Below are positions 43,559-52,506 of a DNA stretch of 55,013 bases, piece by piece; within the stretch, counting starts at the first letter, position 1; each line of letters opens with the position of its first letter. The notes under the pieces were generated by a model. It saw only the letters and a program-made list of their open reading frames with translations. It did not search any database and was not told the DNA's origin. A program made the position numbers and the translations under genes. Source of the DNA: JBAXQQ01 sp037131695 (GTDB taxonomy: Bacteria; Armatimonadota; Hebobacteria; CAIYQO01); contig CAZWZF010000029.1 in assembly GCA_964638715.1 (NCBI GenBank), forward strand, positions 1-55,013. The letters are read 5' to 3'.

Positions 43559-45496
43559 ATGAAGAAGTTAGTCGTACTATTTACTATTTTATGCACAATA
43601 TCTGCTTTTGCTGTTCGCAACGAAGCATTGTGGATAAATGAAACTTCATTTGTCCCTATGCGGGTATTATTAGAATGGTTGGGAACTGATAAAAAGTATG
43701 ATGCCGCAACAAAAGAAGTTACCATCAGTAACGGTAAAATGAACTTGACTTTTATCGTTGGCAAAGAAAAGGCTTCCTTAAATAGCGTGCCATATAATTT
43801 CGCGCAACCAGCGTTTAGTTACCAGGGACAGCAGGTATATCTGCCCATCCGTGATGTAGCACAAGCGTTGGGGTTAACTATGGTAAAAGACGATGACCAG
43901 CAGAAGTTAACCGTTACAAGAGACGGAGCGGCTGAGCCATTAGTGTTTGATGTTATCTGGCTCAACCCGGTTGATGGCAGTGAATTGGTATGGGTTCCGG
44001 CAGGCTCATTTGTAATAGGTGAAACTTCCGGCGCTGTTGGCTATTTGCATCGGAATAAACCGGTGGCGATGGTGAATGACCCGTCAGTCACAAATGATAT
44101 AACCCCATATTCAAGTTTACCTGCACATAATGTATATACCGATGGATTTTGGATAAGCAAATATGAAATTACTGCCGGGCAATATCAGAAATTCTGCAAT
44201 GCCATGAAACGAACTATGCCGGCTGCTCCGATTATCGGATATACAACCGCAGTAACTAAAGATTCCAAAGGCAAGACAAAATCAGTAATAACATCAAAAC
44301 GTGGCTGGAGAAATGACCATCCTGTTTCAATGGTAAGCTGGTTTGACGCCATGGCTTATGCAGATTGGATTCATGGACGGCTGCCGACCGAGACCGAATG
44401 GGAAAAAGCTGCCCGCGGTTTAGATGGGCGCGCATATCCATGGGGTGACAGATACGAACCGAACAGATTGAATGTATCAAATGACACCCCGGACAGAAGC
44501 CGCACATTGCCAGTAGGCAGTTATCCGGGTGGAACCAGCCCGTACGGCGCGATGGATATGGCTGGCAATGTAGCCGAATGGTGCCTTGACTGGCTGGATC
44601 GCAATGATTATGTTAAATGGAGCAATCCGGTAGGTTTGGCGGGTGAACGCCGGGCAATTCGCGGCGGATCCTGGATGCCATCGGGCAACACCTATGAAGT
44701 ATTTTGCAGATGGCGCAAATCACCAGTGGAAAAGATGGCTGACGTAGGATTTCGTGTAGTAATTCCCGCCACCCCGGCAAGCAGGCAATCTGTGGATGTA
44801 TCGCAGGCTCACCAATCAATTAAGATGTTTGCTGGCGATATTCCGGCGGATTACCGGGTAGCAGAGGCATGGACCGCTGATCTCATGGATAATGGCGCGT
44901 CAGAAACTGTTGTTATCGCTGTGCCAAAGGTTGAGAATGACAAAGCATTTCCAATTATGAAGATATTTAAATTGGAAGGTGTTATGCCTAAAATGAAAGC
45001 GACTCAATTAGTGGAATATAAGTTCGATGAAAAACTGTTGGATGGCACCTGCAGATGGCGCAGTTTAATGGGAGATAAAAATGAAGGCGGAATTATCCCA
45101 ACCGAATATTTCGGCATCCGCGATTTGAATGCAGATGGTAAATTGGAAATATACGTAATGTTGCGTTCGGGTGATTCGAAATCGCTGATTCACGATGAAG
45201 TTTTATATATTCTTTCGACTAATGATAAACTGGCTGTTAATCAAATTGGCGCTATTGTATTGCAGCGCGCTGACCGTGGCGGCTGGATGGTTGATGATTT
45301 ATCAAAACAATATCCAGGATTTGAAATTTGCACTTATGGGCAAAAAGCTGATTTAAATGATAATGTCATAAAACCACGTCCGTTCACCATGACATATTAC
45401 GGATTTATTGATGGCAAATATCAGAAATATTTGTCAAAAAATACTCGCGAGTCATACCTGAAAGGTGATGATTTAATGAAAGATGTAAAGTTTTAG
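43559..45496 (+). CDS. Exported copper-amine-oxidase-N / SUMF1-domain fusion
   Basis: This 645-residue protein has a signal peptide (to about residue 19, ISAFA). Residues about 20-120 form a copper-amine-oxidase N-terminal-like domain (FVPMRVLLEWLG, VYLPIRDVAQALGL), a module often used for cell-wall or surface association. A SUMF1-type domain follows at about 140-415 (GSELVWVPAGSFVIGE, ISKYEITAGQYQKFC, LPTETEWEKAARG, YPWGDRY, SPYGAMDMAGNVAEW, AIRGGSW, VGFRVV). The last 220 residues are a beta-rich unknown with a DLNADGKLEIY calcium-loop-like motif. Only one Cys is near the FGE catalytic position, so true formylglycine formation is doubtful. The next gene starts 9 bp after the stop and is likely co-transcribed. 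Confidence 0.85.
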   Translation: MKKLVVLFTILCTISAFAVRNEALWINETSFVPMRVLLEWLGTDKKYDAATKEVTISNGKMNLTFIVGKEKASLNSVPYNFAQPAFSYQGQQVYLPIRDVAQALGLTMVKDDDQQKLTVTRDGAAEPLVFDVIWLNPVDGSELVWVPAGSFVIGETSGAVGYLHRNKPVAMVNDPSVTNDITPYSSLPAHNVYTDGFWISKYEITAGQYQKFCNAMKRTMPAAPIIGYTTAVTKDSKGKTKSVITSKRGWRNDHPVSMVSWFDAMAYADWIHGRLPTETEWEKAARGLDGRAYPWGDRYEPNRLNVSNDTPDRSRTLPVGSYPGGTSPYGAMDMAGNVAEWCLDWLDRNDYVKWSNPVGLAGERRAIRGGSWMPSGNTYEVFCRWRKSPVEKMADVGFRVVIPATPASRQSVDVSQAHQSIKMFAGDIPADYRVAEAWTADLMDNGASETVVIAVPKVENDKAFPIMKIFKLEGVMPKMKATQLVEYKFDEKLLDGTCRWRSLMGDKNEGGIIPTEYFGIRDLNADGKLEIYVMLRSGDSKSLIHDEVLYILSTNDKLAVNQIGAIVLQRADRGGWMVDDLSKQYPGFEICTYGQKADLNDNVIKPRPFTMTYYGFIDGKYQKYLSKNTRESYLKGDDLMKDVKF

Positions 45497-45505
45497 GCGG
45501 AAAAA

Positions 45506-46777
45506 ATGCAAAGTTTTGATTATACTTGTTCGATACCTGTAACACAAAATGCGGAAGTTATAGTAATCGGTGGTGGACCGGGCGGATTGGGTGCGGCAGT
45601 CATGGCTGCCCGAACCGGTGCTGATGTATTGCTTATCGAGAGATTCGGATTTCTCGGCGGCATGGCTGCCGCTGGCGAGATTCACCCATTTATGGGAAAT
45701 CATGTTGATGGTGAACCGCTGGATAAACCGGTATATACAGAATGGCAAGATAAAATGATGTCTTACCGTGCCGAGGGAAGCCAGCATAAAATGTGGGTGT
45801 CGAAAGATCTGGCAATGCTTGCGGCAGAGGATTTATGCCTGGAAGCAGGTGTAAGGCTGTTATATCATCATAATTTGGTTGATACCATTATGGATGGTGA
45901 TAAAATAACTGCTGTTATTCTTCATTCAAAATCAGGCCTTACCGCGGCAACAGCAAAAGTTTTCGTTGATTGCACCGGCGACGCAGATTTGGCAGCGCGC
46001 GCGGGATGCAGCTTTGAAATGGGCGGTCCCAGCGGATATTGCCAGCCAATGACTTTGTGCTTTAAATTAACCCATGTCGATCCGGACAGAATGCCGCCGC
46101 ATCAGGAAATTAACCGGCTGTATGATGAAGCGAAAGCGGAAGGTATTATAGATTGCCCGCGCGAAAACGTTTTGCTTTTCCGCTGGTTCGATAAAGACAC
46201 TATCCATTTTAACACCACCAGGGTTATCCGTCATGATGGCACCAGTGGCGAATCGCTTTCAGATGCTGAAATTATTGCCCGCCGTCAGGTAAGAGAATAT
46301 CTGAAGTTCTTGCGTTCTCGGGTAGCCGGATTTGAAAATGCGGAAATTTTCAGTATTGCCCATCATATTGGCATCCGGGAAACCCGACGCATTATTGGAC
46401 AGGCTTATATCACCCGTGACGCATTTATTAACCGCGAGAAATTCCCTGATGCTATTGCGCGGGTGCGTTACCCGATTGATATTCATAATCCAGATGGCAA
46501 GGGAACAGAACTTGTTCACATGCCGGAAAATGAGTGGTACGAGATTCCGTATGGCTGTATCGTGGCGAAAGATTGCAGCAATTTGCTGGTTGGCGGGCGT
46601 CCTATCAGCGGCGACCACGCATTGCATAGTTCTTTCCGCGTTATGCCCCCGGCAGTATCAATCGGTCAGGCGGCAGGCATTGGTGCTGCCATGAGCGTTC
46701 AGGAAAATTGCCAGCCATCCCAGTTGGATGGCGTTAAAGTTCGTGAAAAATTAATAAGTTATGGCGCAAGGCTGTAA
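45506..46777 (+). CDS. FAD-dependent oxidoreductase
   Basis: This 423-residue flavoprotein has dinucleotide-binding IGGGPGGLGAAVMAAR at residues 21-36, followed by the Glu-containing LIERFGFLGGMA. It has the FVDCTGDADLAARAG motif typical of the FAD_oxidored/PF12831-like group, ETRRIIGQAYIT, and a C-terminal LVGGRPISGDHALHSSFRVMP with SIGQAAGIGAAMS. No signal peptide. This group is frequent near carbohydrate-degradation genes; the substrate is unknown. GGCGGAAAAA precedes the ATG 9 bp after the upstream stop, so it forms a pair with the SUMF1-fusion gene. Confidence 0.88.
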   Translation: MQSFDYTCSIPVTQNAEVIVIGGGPGGLGAAVMAARTGADVLLIERFGFLGGMAAAGEIHPFMGNHVDGEPLDKPVYTEWQDKMMSYRAEGSQHKMWVSKDLAMLAAEDLCLEAGVRLLYHHNLVDTIMDGDKITAVILHSKSGLTAATAKVFVDCTGDADLAARAGCSFEMGGPSGYCQPMTLCFKLTHVDPDRMPPHQEINRLYDEAKAEGIIDCPRENVLLFRWFDKDTIHFNTTRVIRHDGTSGESLSDAEIIARRQVREYLKFLRSRVAGFENAEIFSIAHHIGIRETRRIIGQAYITRDAFINREKFPDAIARVRYPIDIHNPDGKGTELVHMPENEWYEIPYGCIVAKDCSNLLVGGRPISGDHALHSSFRVMPPAVSIGQAAGIGAAMSVQENCQPSQLDGVKVREKLISYGARL

Positions 46778-46929
46778 AATTTAGTATAACTTATCCAGAT
46801 ATAGCTAAAATGTAGTTTATATGGTATAGTTTTACAGATAATAATTTTACCGATACTTTCATTGCAGGGAAAAGTTCCTGGCAGTGTGAATATCATTCAT
46901 ACATCAATCGCGCCGGAGGTTGGGTATAT

Positions 46930-48147
46930 ATGCCCACTTTTAAATATAGTGCTATAGATCAGAGCGGTCGTGCGGTAAACGGGACTATTGAGTCTGAAAA
47001 CGTTACCGCTGTTCGTGATAAACTGTCTGAGCAGCACTATTATGTATCTGACATAACTGAAGTTAATGTTTCAAAGTCGGGGGCTACCGACTTTTTCAAG
47101 ATGTTCACCCGGGTAAAACCTAAAGAACTGGTGGTTTTTAGCCGTCAGTTTGCAACTATGATTGATGCAGGTTTGAGCGTATTGAAATGCCTTGATATTT
47201 TACAGCGGCAAACAAAAGACCCGGCGTTGGCAGAAGCATTGGCAATTATCAGACGTGATGTAAACGGAGGTGCCAGCCTTACCGACGCATTGGGCAAACA
47301 TCCCCGCGTATTTAATAAATTATATGTCAATATGATCCGTTCCGCAGAAGCGGGCGGTATTCTGGATAATGTACTCGATCGACTATCAACATTCCTTGAG
47401 AACGACATGGATATCAAACAGAAAGTAAAATCCGCCATGATGTATCCTATCGTTGTCGGGTCTTTCGCGATTGTTATTTTAATGGTATTGATGTGGTACG
47501 TTTTGCCGCAATTTAAAGAAATTTTCAACAACATGGGCATTACCCACATGCCGCCAAGTACAAAGTTTATGCTGGATTTCGCAGTTGCAACACGCGATTA
47601 CTGGTATGTTGTGCTGCTGACCATCATTGGAATTATTTCCGGTGTATACTTATATGGACGCACCCAGGCAGGCGCGATGTATTTGGACACCTTGAAACTA
47701 AAGATACCGGTATTTGGCGATATTATATTAAAATTGGCAATTTCCCGTTTTTCCCGTACTTTCGGCACGTTAATTGCTTCCGGTGTTCCCATTCTGCGCG
47801 CATTGGAAATAACTACTGATACAGCTGGCAACCTGGCCATTTCGCAAATTATAGAACGCGCAAGATTGAGCGTTAAAGAAGGCGAAAAAATCAGCGACCC
47901 GCTGCATGGCAGTAAGCTGTTCCCGCTTATGGTAACCCAGATGATTGCTATTGGCGAAGAAACCGGACGATTAGACCAGATGCTGATAAAAGTTTCCGAT
48001 TTTTATGATGCCGAGGTTGAATCTACTTTAAAAGGTATTGCGTCATTAATTGAACCGATGATGATTGCATTCCTTGGTGTATTGGTAGGCTTTATTGCCG
48101 TATCAGTTATTTCACCGATTTATACACTTATAGATAGCGTGAAATAA
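46930..48147 (+). CDS. PilC/GspF-type inner-membrane platform protein
   Basis: This 405-residue type IV pilus/type II secretion F-family protein has the N-terminal YSAIDQSGRAVNGTIES domain and two GspF domains. These show VFSRQFATMIDAGLSVLKCLDIL and the repeat FSRTFGTLIASGVPILRALEI, each ending in MI...EETG-like segments (ICSE/GEETGRLDQML), with three membrane helices (about 170-195, 220-240, 375-400). It forms the platform on which the assembly ATPase acts to build (pseudo)pili. AGGAGG is not present, but GGAGGTTGGG lies upstream of the ATG. The pseudopilins at 3-1492 are plausible substrates. It sits 2 bp upstream of the sigma-factor gene, an unusual pairing. Confidence 0.94.
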   Translation: MPTFKYSAIDQSGRAVNGTIESENVTAVRDKLSEQHYYVSDITEVNVSKSGATDFFKMFTRVKPKELVVFSRQFATMIDAGLSVLKCLDILQRQTKDPALAEALAIIRRDVNGGASLTDALGKHPRVFNKLYVNMIRSAEAGGILDNVLDRLSTFLENDMDIKQKVKSAMMYPIVVGSFAIVILMVLMWYVLPQFKEIFNNMGITHMPPSTKFMLDFAVATRDYWYVVLLTIIGIISGVYLYGRTQAGAMYLDTLKLKIPVFGDIILKLAISRFSRTFGTLIASGVPILRALEITTDTAGNLAISQIIERARLSVKEGEKISDPLHGSKLFPLMVTQMIAIGEETGRLDQMLIKVSDFYDAEVESTLKGIASLIEPMMIAFLGVLVGFIAVSVISPIYTLIDSVK

Positions 48148-48149
48148 AA

Positions 48150-49502
48150 ATGGATGAGATACTGGAAAACGAAGAAATAACTGAAGATGAAGCAGTTGAT
48201 GCAGGGAATTTGGTAAAAAGCGGCAGCGGTGATGAATACTTGCCATTGTTTCGTATTTTTCATGACACTCGCCAGCAGAATCTGCGCGATAAATTAGTAA
48301 ATGCTCACATGCATCTTGTAAATTCGGTTACCCGACGCTTCACTGGAATTGGCGAATCTCAGGAAGATTTGGCACAGGAAGGTGCTATCGGGTTATTAAA
48401 TGCAGTAAATCTATTTAATCCAGATCGCGAAGTAAAGTTTTCCACCTACGCCATTCATTTAATTACCAGCCAAATTCAACATTACCTTCGCGATCGCGGC
48501 AGGCTTATTCGCCAACCCGCCTGGATACAGGAATTAAATTCCAAAATTAATAAAGCTGCCGATAAACTGTCTCAACAAGCGGAACGTGAAGTTACTGAAG
48601 AAGAAATCGCCCGGGAAATTGCTCAGCCGGTAGAAACGGTTCATTCCGTCATTGCCGCTCAGGATTTAAATCATATAATGTCATTGAACGTATCAGCAGA
48701 AGGTGATGACAACCCGCAAAATACCCTTGAAAAAAATATCATTGCGGAATTGTGGGCCGAACCGGACGCATTGCCTATGGAAGACCGAATGCTGCTTGAA
48801 GAGGCAATGGGACAACTGAAAGATGTAGAGCAGAATATCGTCCGCTTATATTATTTCGGTGGTTATACCCAGGCAGAAATTGCCGGTAAAATAAATGTTA
48901 CTATAAACTACGTGTCATATATTTTGCGCAGGTCGGTCAGTAAAATACGCAATTATCTGGATGAAGAAAGACTGCGCGAAGCGGCTGCGTTGATGGAAGA
49001 AAAGAAAGAAGAAATTCATGTTGAAAATGTCGGCATGATTTATGACCCGATGACCAGGTTGTATTCAAATGGATATATGCGCGCAAGAATAGCTGAAGAA
49101 GTATTGCGCAGCCAGCGATATCTGATGAACTTTGCGCTGCTGATGATAGAAATTGATTTTATTGACAATATTAACAATATTTCAGAAATTTTAAATACTG
49201 TTGTCAATTTGCTTAAAAATTCTGTCCGCGGTGTTGATATCGTCGGTCATTTGGGGTCTGGCAAGTTTTGTTTATTGTTGCCCCATACCGGACTGGAAGC
49301 TAAAGTATTAAGCGATAGAATATGCAATCAAATCAAGAAGACATTCGAAAACGGGATAGCAGTAAAGGCTTTTGCAGGTTATTCGGTTTTTCCGCTGGAT
49401 GGTGTAAATGAGGCGATATTATTTGACCGTACAGAAAATGCCTTGCGAACGGCACATGTTGCCGGGCCATTTTCAACGATTCCCGCTGGTTCGGTCAGAT
49501 GA
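48150..49502 (+). CDS. Sigma-70-family factor fused to a degenerate GGDEF domain
   Basis: 450 residues. Residues about 45-120 are sigma region 2 (NAHMHLVNSVTRRF, EDLAQEGAIGLLNAV, FSTYAIHLITSQIQHYLRDRG), about 122-185 region 3, and about 215-272 region 4 with a helix-turn-helix (YTQAEIAGKINVTINYVSYILR), as in SigB/SigF/FliA-type factors. After a charged linker, residues about 295-440 match a GGDEF domain (YDPMTRLYSNGYMRARI in place of DxLTGLxNRR; LLMIEIDFIDNIN). The GG[DE]EF loop reads GSGKF (369-373), so diguanylate cyclase activity is very unlikely. It may bind a nucleotide or act as a sensor that controls the sigma part. It starts 2 bp after pilC. Confidence 0.88.
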   Translation: MDEILENEEITEDEAVDAGNLVKSGSGDEYLPLFRIFHDTRQQNLRDKLVNAHMHLVNSVTRRFTGIGESQEDLAQEGAIGLLNAVNLFNPDREVKFSTYAIHLITSQIQHYLRDRGRLIRQPAWIQELNSKINKAADKLSQQAEREVTEEEIAREIAQPVETVHSVIAAQDLNHIMSLNVSAEGDDNPQNTLEKNIIAELWAEPDALPMEDRMLLEEAMGQLKDVEQNIVRLYYFGGYTQAEIAGKINVTINYVSYILRRSVSKIRNYLDEERLREAAALMEEKKEEIHVENVGMIYDPMTRLYSNGYMRARIAEEVLRSQRYLMNFALLMIEIDFIDNINNISEILNTVVNLLKNSVRGVDIVGHLGSGKFCLLLPHTGLEAKVLSDRICNQIKKTFENGIAVKAFAGYSVFPLDGVNEAILFDRTENALRTAHVAGPFSTIPAGSVR

Positions 49503-49573
49503 AATTAAGCATGGTACTTTACATTTATTATTAATAACAGGTAAGATAAACCGATACTGCGGGGAGTAATTCC

Positions 49574-50038
49574 ATGCGGGTTATATATACCGGTTCTTTT
49601 GACCCGGTCACTAATGGACATTTTGATATAATTAGTCGCGCATCGCGGATGTTTGATGATGTTATCGTGGCAATAATGGTAAACCCCAGCAAAGTGCCAT
49701 TTTTACCAATTGATGACAGATGCATGCTGATAAATTCTATTTGCAGCGACTTAAAGAATGTAAATGTGGTATTATTTACCGGGCTAACGGTTGAATGTGC
49801 TAAATTACACAATGCTGATACGATAATTCGCGGCATTCGTAATGACGGTGATTTAACCGTTGAGATGAACATGGCGCGTATTAATAGCCAACTGAGCGGT
49901 ATAGAAACGATTTTTTTGCCGGGGTCGCCTGAATACGCACATATTTCATCATCCATGGTAAGAGAAATATTTAAGCTGGGCGGCGACATATCGTCATTCG
50001 TACCGGCGGCTGTGGCAAATAAATTGAATACTCCTTAG
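49574..50038 (+). CDS. coaD: Phosphopantetheine adenylyltransferase
   Basis: This 154-residue protein is of normal CoaD length. It has IYTGSFDPVTNGHFDII (the TxGH nucleotidyltransferase motif), the IIRGIRNDGDLTVEMNMA segment that binds substrate, and YAHISSSMVREIFKLGGD (the ISSTxVRE-type motif). It transfers AMP from ATP to 4'-phosphopantetheine, the penultimate step of coenzyme A synthesis. GGGGAG precedes the ATG. It is in line with the sigma factor gene and the coiled-coil gene that follows 20 bp later. Confidence 0.95.
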   Translation: MRVIYTGSFDPVTNGHFDIISRASRMFDDVIVAIMVNPSKVPFLPIDDRCMLINSICSDLKNVNVVLFTGLTVECAKLHNADTIIRGIRNDGDLTVEMNMARINSQLSGIETIFLPGSPEYAHISSSMVREIFKLGGDISSFVPAAVANKLNTP

Positions 50039-50058
50039 AGTAAGTATCGGAGGGGAAG

Positions 50059-50583
50059 ATGGATATATATCGTCTGTTAGATGAGTTAGAAACGTTAATC
50101 GAACATGGTAAAGATGACAATTGGACCAGTAAAGTTCGATTGCTTCGCCGTATCTTCTTTTTAGAAGTAGAAGATGTTGTATCATTGATTCAACAAATTC
50201 GCGCCAGTCTGCCAAAAGATATGCAGCACGCCCTTCAAGTTATTGAAGAGCAGGACAATATGCTGAAAGAGGCGCAGGAAATTGCTGATAAGAAAAAAGA
50301 TGAGGCTGCGACTCAGGCTGAAATGATGATACGCCAGGCACAGGAAGATGCCAAGGTATTGGTCAGCAATCATGAAATTACCCGCACTGCTGATATCGAA
50401 GCCAAGAAGATTAACGAGCAGGCTCTGCGTAATGCAGAAGAGATTCGCAACGGGGCATTGGTCTATGCTGATAATTTAATCGAGCGCACCATGCGCACAT
50501 TAGACAACACAGCATCGCAGATTACCCAGTTGCAGGCAACAGCAAAATCGTCACGGGAAGAGCTTCGCAAGAATTTTGGATAA
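50059..50583 (+). CDS. Coiled-coil protein of unknown function
   Basis: 174 residues with no signal peptide or membrane segment. From about residue 60 the sequence is a long charged helix (EEQDNMLKEAQEIADKKKDE, MMIRQAQEDAK, EAKKINEQALRNAEEIRNG) that should form a coiled coil, reminiscent of DivIVA-like or ATP synthase b-subunit-like helices. I do not assign it to a family. It starts 20 bp after coaD with a GGAGGGG site, so it is probably in the same transcript. Confidence 0.75.
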   Translation: MDIYRLLDELETLIEHGKDDNWTSKVRLLRRIFFLEVEDVVSLIQQIRASLPKDMQHALQVIEEQDNMLKEAQEIADKKKDEAATQAEMMIRQAQEDAKVLVSNHEITRTADIEAKKINEQALRNAEEIRNGALVYADNLIERTMRTLDNTASQITQLQATAKSSREELRKNFG

Positions 50584-50643
50584 AATTTTTGTTAAATTTA
50601 CATCAAAACTGCGTCAGAATTGTATTAATGCTGATGCAGTTTA

Positions 50644-50672
50644 TTCACATTTGTCCTGCAATTAGGTATAAT
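50644..50672 (+). promoter_or_regulatory. sigma70-type promoter of SurA/PpiD-like gene
   Basis: TTCACA (50644-50649), 17 bp, TATAAT (50667-50672), 45 bp before the start codon. Confidence 0.75.
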
Positions 50673-50717
50673 AACCGCAGTTATCATTCTTTTAATTTGG
50701 GAGAGGAATAAAATAAA

Positions 50718-52427
50718 ATGTCTTTAATGACTTTTCGCCGCAAAATGGCATCGACTAACTTTGTGTCCATAGTAATGTGGATTATCATCGTTGTATTTGT
50801 CGCATCTATCTTCTTGTATGTTGGCACAGGAAACAATAAGCCATCACAACAGAGTGGGTTGCGAGTTACATCCGGAACATTGCTGAAGATTAATAATCAA
50901 AAAATTAAAGGCAGTGAGTATCAGGATATTCTGGTTAAAATTAAAGGTGAACAGCCTCTAAATATTAATAATGCACTGCAGATTAGAAAAGAAGCGATAA
51001 ATAAAATTATCGACGATACTATTTTTAATCAGTCGGTAAAGCAGATGGATGCAAATGTCAGCGACAAGGAAGCCATGACTGAAATGGGTGAACAGTTGCG
51101 CATGACAGTATTGCTTCCGAGAAGGCTTGAAGTTGAAAAACAGGCAAAAGATGAAGCCGCCAAGGCGAAAACACCTGCCGATAAGAAAAAACTTAAATCC
51201 GCTGATGTATTATATAAAGAATGGATGACTGAAATAATCAATGGTCAAAGCACAACCCAGGCTGATAAAGACAAATATGCTTCTCCCAATGATGATAAGT
51301 TCATTGATTGGTATAAAAATGTATATTTAAAGAAAGACCCCGCAAGTTTTGCTGATCAGAAAAAAGGTGTCATAGCCACTACAATTGGTAAGAAATATCT
51401 TGAACAGCAGGCATCGCAAATGGGTGCCGTTAACTTGATGGATGAAAAGTTTGCAAAAAATGCCCGCACTATGAAAGTAGATGCGTCATGGATTGTATAC
51501 GCTCCGGAAGGAAATGGTAAAGACGCTTTAGACAAAGCAATGGCAAAAGCAAATAAAGGTTTTGAAGCCATTAAAAAATCACCGGCAGCATTCAAGGCTG
51601 AAGTTGCGAATTCTTCTGATATGATGAGCCAATATGGCGGCGGTTCAATATATGGCGGCGTAACCGGTGGCAAAATCCCGCCGGTAGCCGAATATAACGC
51701 ATTCACCATGAAGAAAGGACAAATCAGCGCACCTTTCCTGGCAGAATATAAAAATATTTATACCAATGAATCTCAGCCTGCTTATATTATTCTGCGTGTA
51801 GATAGCAATATGGTTCCAAATCCTGAAGCAAAAGATGTAGATTGGGACAAGATGAAGACCCCGGAAATGTTTAAACATAAAATGCGCATCCAGCAGGATA
51901 TGGGCAAGCAATTGATTGCATTAAATAAACAATATGCAGTTATTACAACAGAAGATTTATTGGTGCAGTCTTTCCTGGACGAAATCGGCGGAGATTTGAA
52001 AAAGACCCTGGAAGATAGAAAACAGTTGTTGGCAAATGCCAAGTCTGTTGAAGATATGGATGAATTAACTAAGGCTGCCGTTAATTATGATGTCGGCAAA
52101 AAAGCAACAGATGTGAAAGACAGAATCAAATATCTGTCTGATGCTGCTGTCGGTGTCGATAACGCCGCCGCATTGCACTATGACCTGGGAATGGCATTTA
52201 TGGATGACAAGAAACAGAAAGAAGCAAGAAATCAATTTATCTATGCTTTTGAAAGTATCAACGGCAGCGGTCAGGAAGAACAGACCCTGGTTATGAACCT
52301 GAAAACACAATTTATCACTTTGAAAGATAAAGATTATACCGATCAAGTTAAAAAATGGCTTGATACCCATAAAAATCAACCCAGAGGTAATGGCTCTGGA
52401 ATGCCGTCTGGTATGCCGGGTCAATAA
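50718..52427 (+). CDS. SurA/PpiD-like membrane-anchored folding factor
   Basis: 569 residues. One N-terminal membrane helix (about 14-36: FVSIVMWIIIVVFVASIFLYVG) is uncleaved, as in PpiD. Then comes a SurA-N-like helical region (LLKINNQKIKGSEYQDILVK, IRKEAINKIIDDTIFNQSV) and a parvulin-like segment (SQYGGGSIYGG ... AFTMKKGQISAPF ... YIILRVDS) that seems degenerate. The C-terminal region has a TPR-like repeat (AALHYDLGMAFMDDKKQKEARNQF) and a Gly/Met-rich tail. It should help fold exported proteins at the periplasmic face. Isomerase activity is uncertain. It has its own promoter. Confidence 0.8.
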   Translation: MSLMTFRRKMASTNFVSIVMWIIIVVFVASIFLYVGTGNNKPSQQSGLRVTSGTLLKINNQKIKGSEYQDILVKIKGEQPLNINNALQIRKEAINKIIDDTIFNQSVKQMDANVSDKEAMTEMGEQLRMTVLLPRRLEVEKQAKDEAAKAKTPADKKKLKSADVLYKEWMTEIINGQSTTQADKDKYASPNDDKFIDWYKNVYLKKDPASFADQKKGVIATTIGKKYLEQQASQMGAVNLMDEKFAKNARTMKVDASWIVYAPEGNGKDALDKAMAKANKGFEAIKKSPAAFKAEVANSSDMMSQYGGGSIYGGVTGGKIPPVAEYNAFTMKKGQISAPFLAEYKNIYTNESQPAYIILRVDSNMVPNPEAKDVDWDKMKTPEMFKHKMRIQQDMGKQLIALNKQYAVITTEDLLVQSFLDEIGGDLKKTLEDRKQLLANAKSVEDMDELTKAAVNYDVGKKATDVKDRIKYLSDAAVGVDNAAALHYDLGMAFMDDKKQKEARNQFIYAFESINGSGQEEQTLVMNLKTQFITLKDKDYTDQVKKWLDTHKNQPRGNGSGMPSGMPGQ

Positions 52428-52452
52428 TTTGTAGATATCTGGTATTAACTTT

Positions 52453-52482
52453 AACGCCTCGGATATTTAAAATCCGGGGCGT
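52453..52482 (+). terminator. Hairpin after SurA/PpiD-like gene
   Basis: AACGCCTCGGAT, a 6-nt loop and ATCCGGGGCGTT form a 12-bp stem with one mismatch. The T-tract is poor, so termination strength is uncertain. Confidence 0.6.
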
Positions 52483-52506
52483 TGTATTACCGGGGAATAT
52501 ATCATT

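Noticed and set aside
46778..46929. Cyclic-di-GMP riboswitch upstream of pilC and the sigma-GGDEF gene
   Set aside because: Looked for because of the GGDEF domain, but the conserved GEMM core and tetraloop-receptor helices were not seen; only a weak imperfect hairpin is present.
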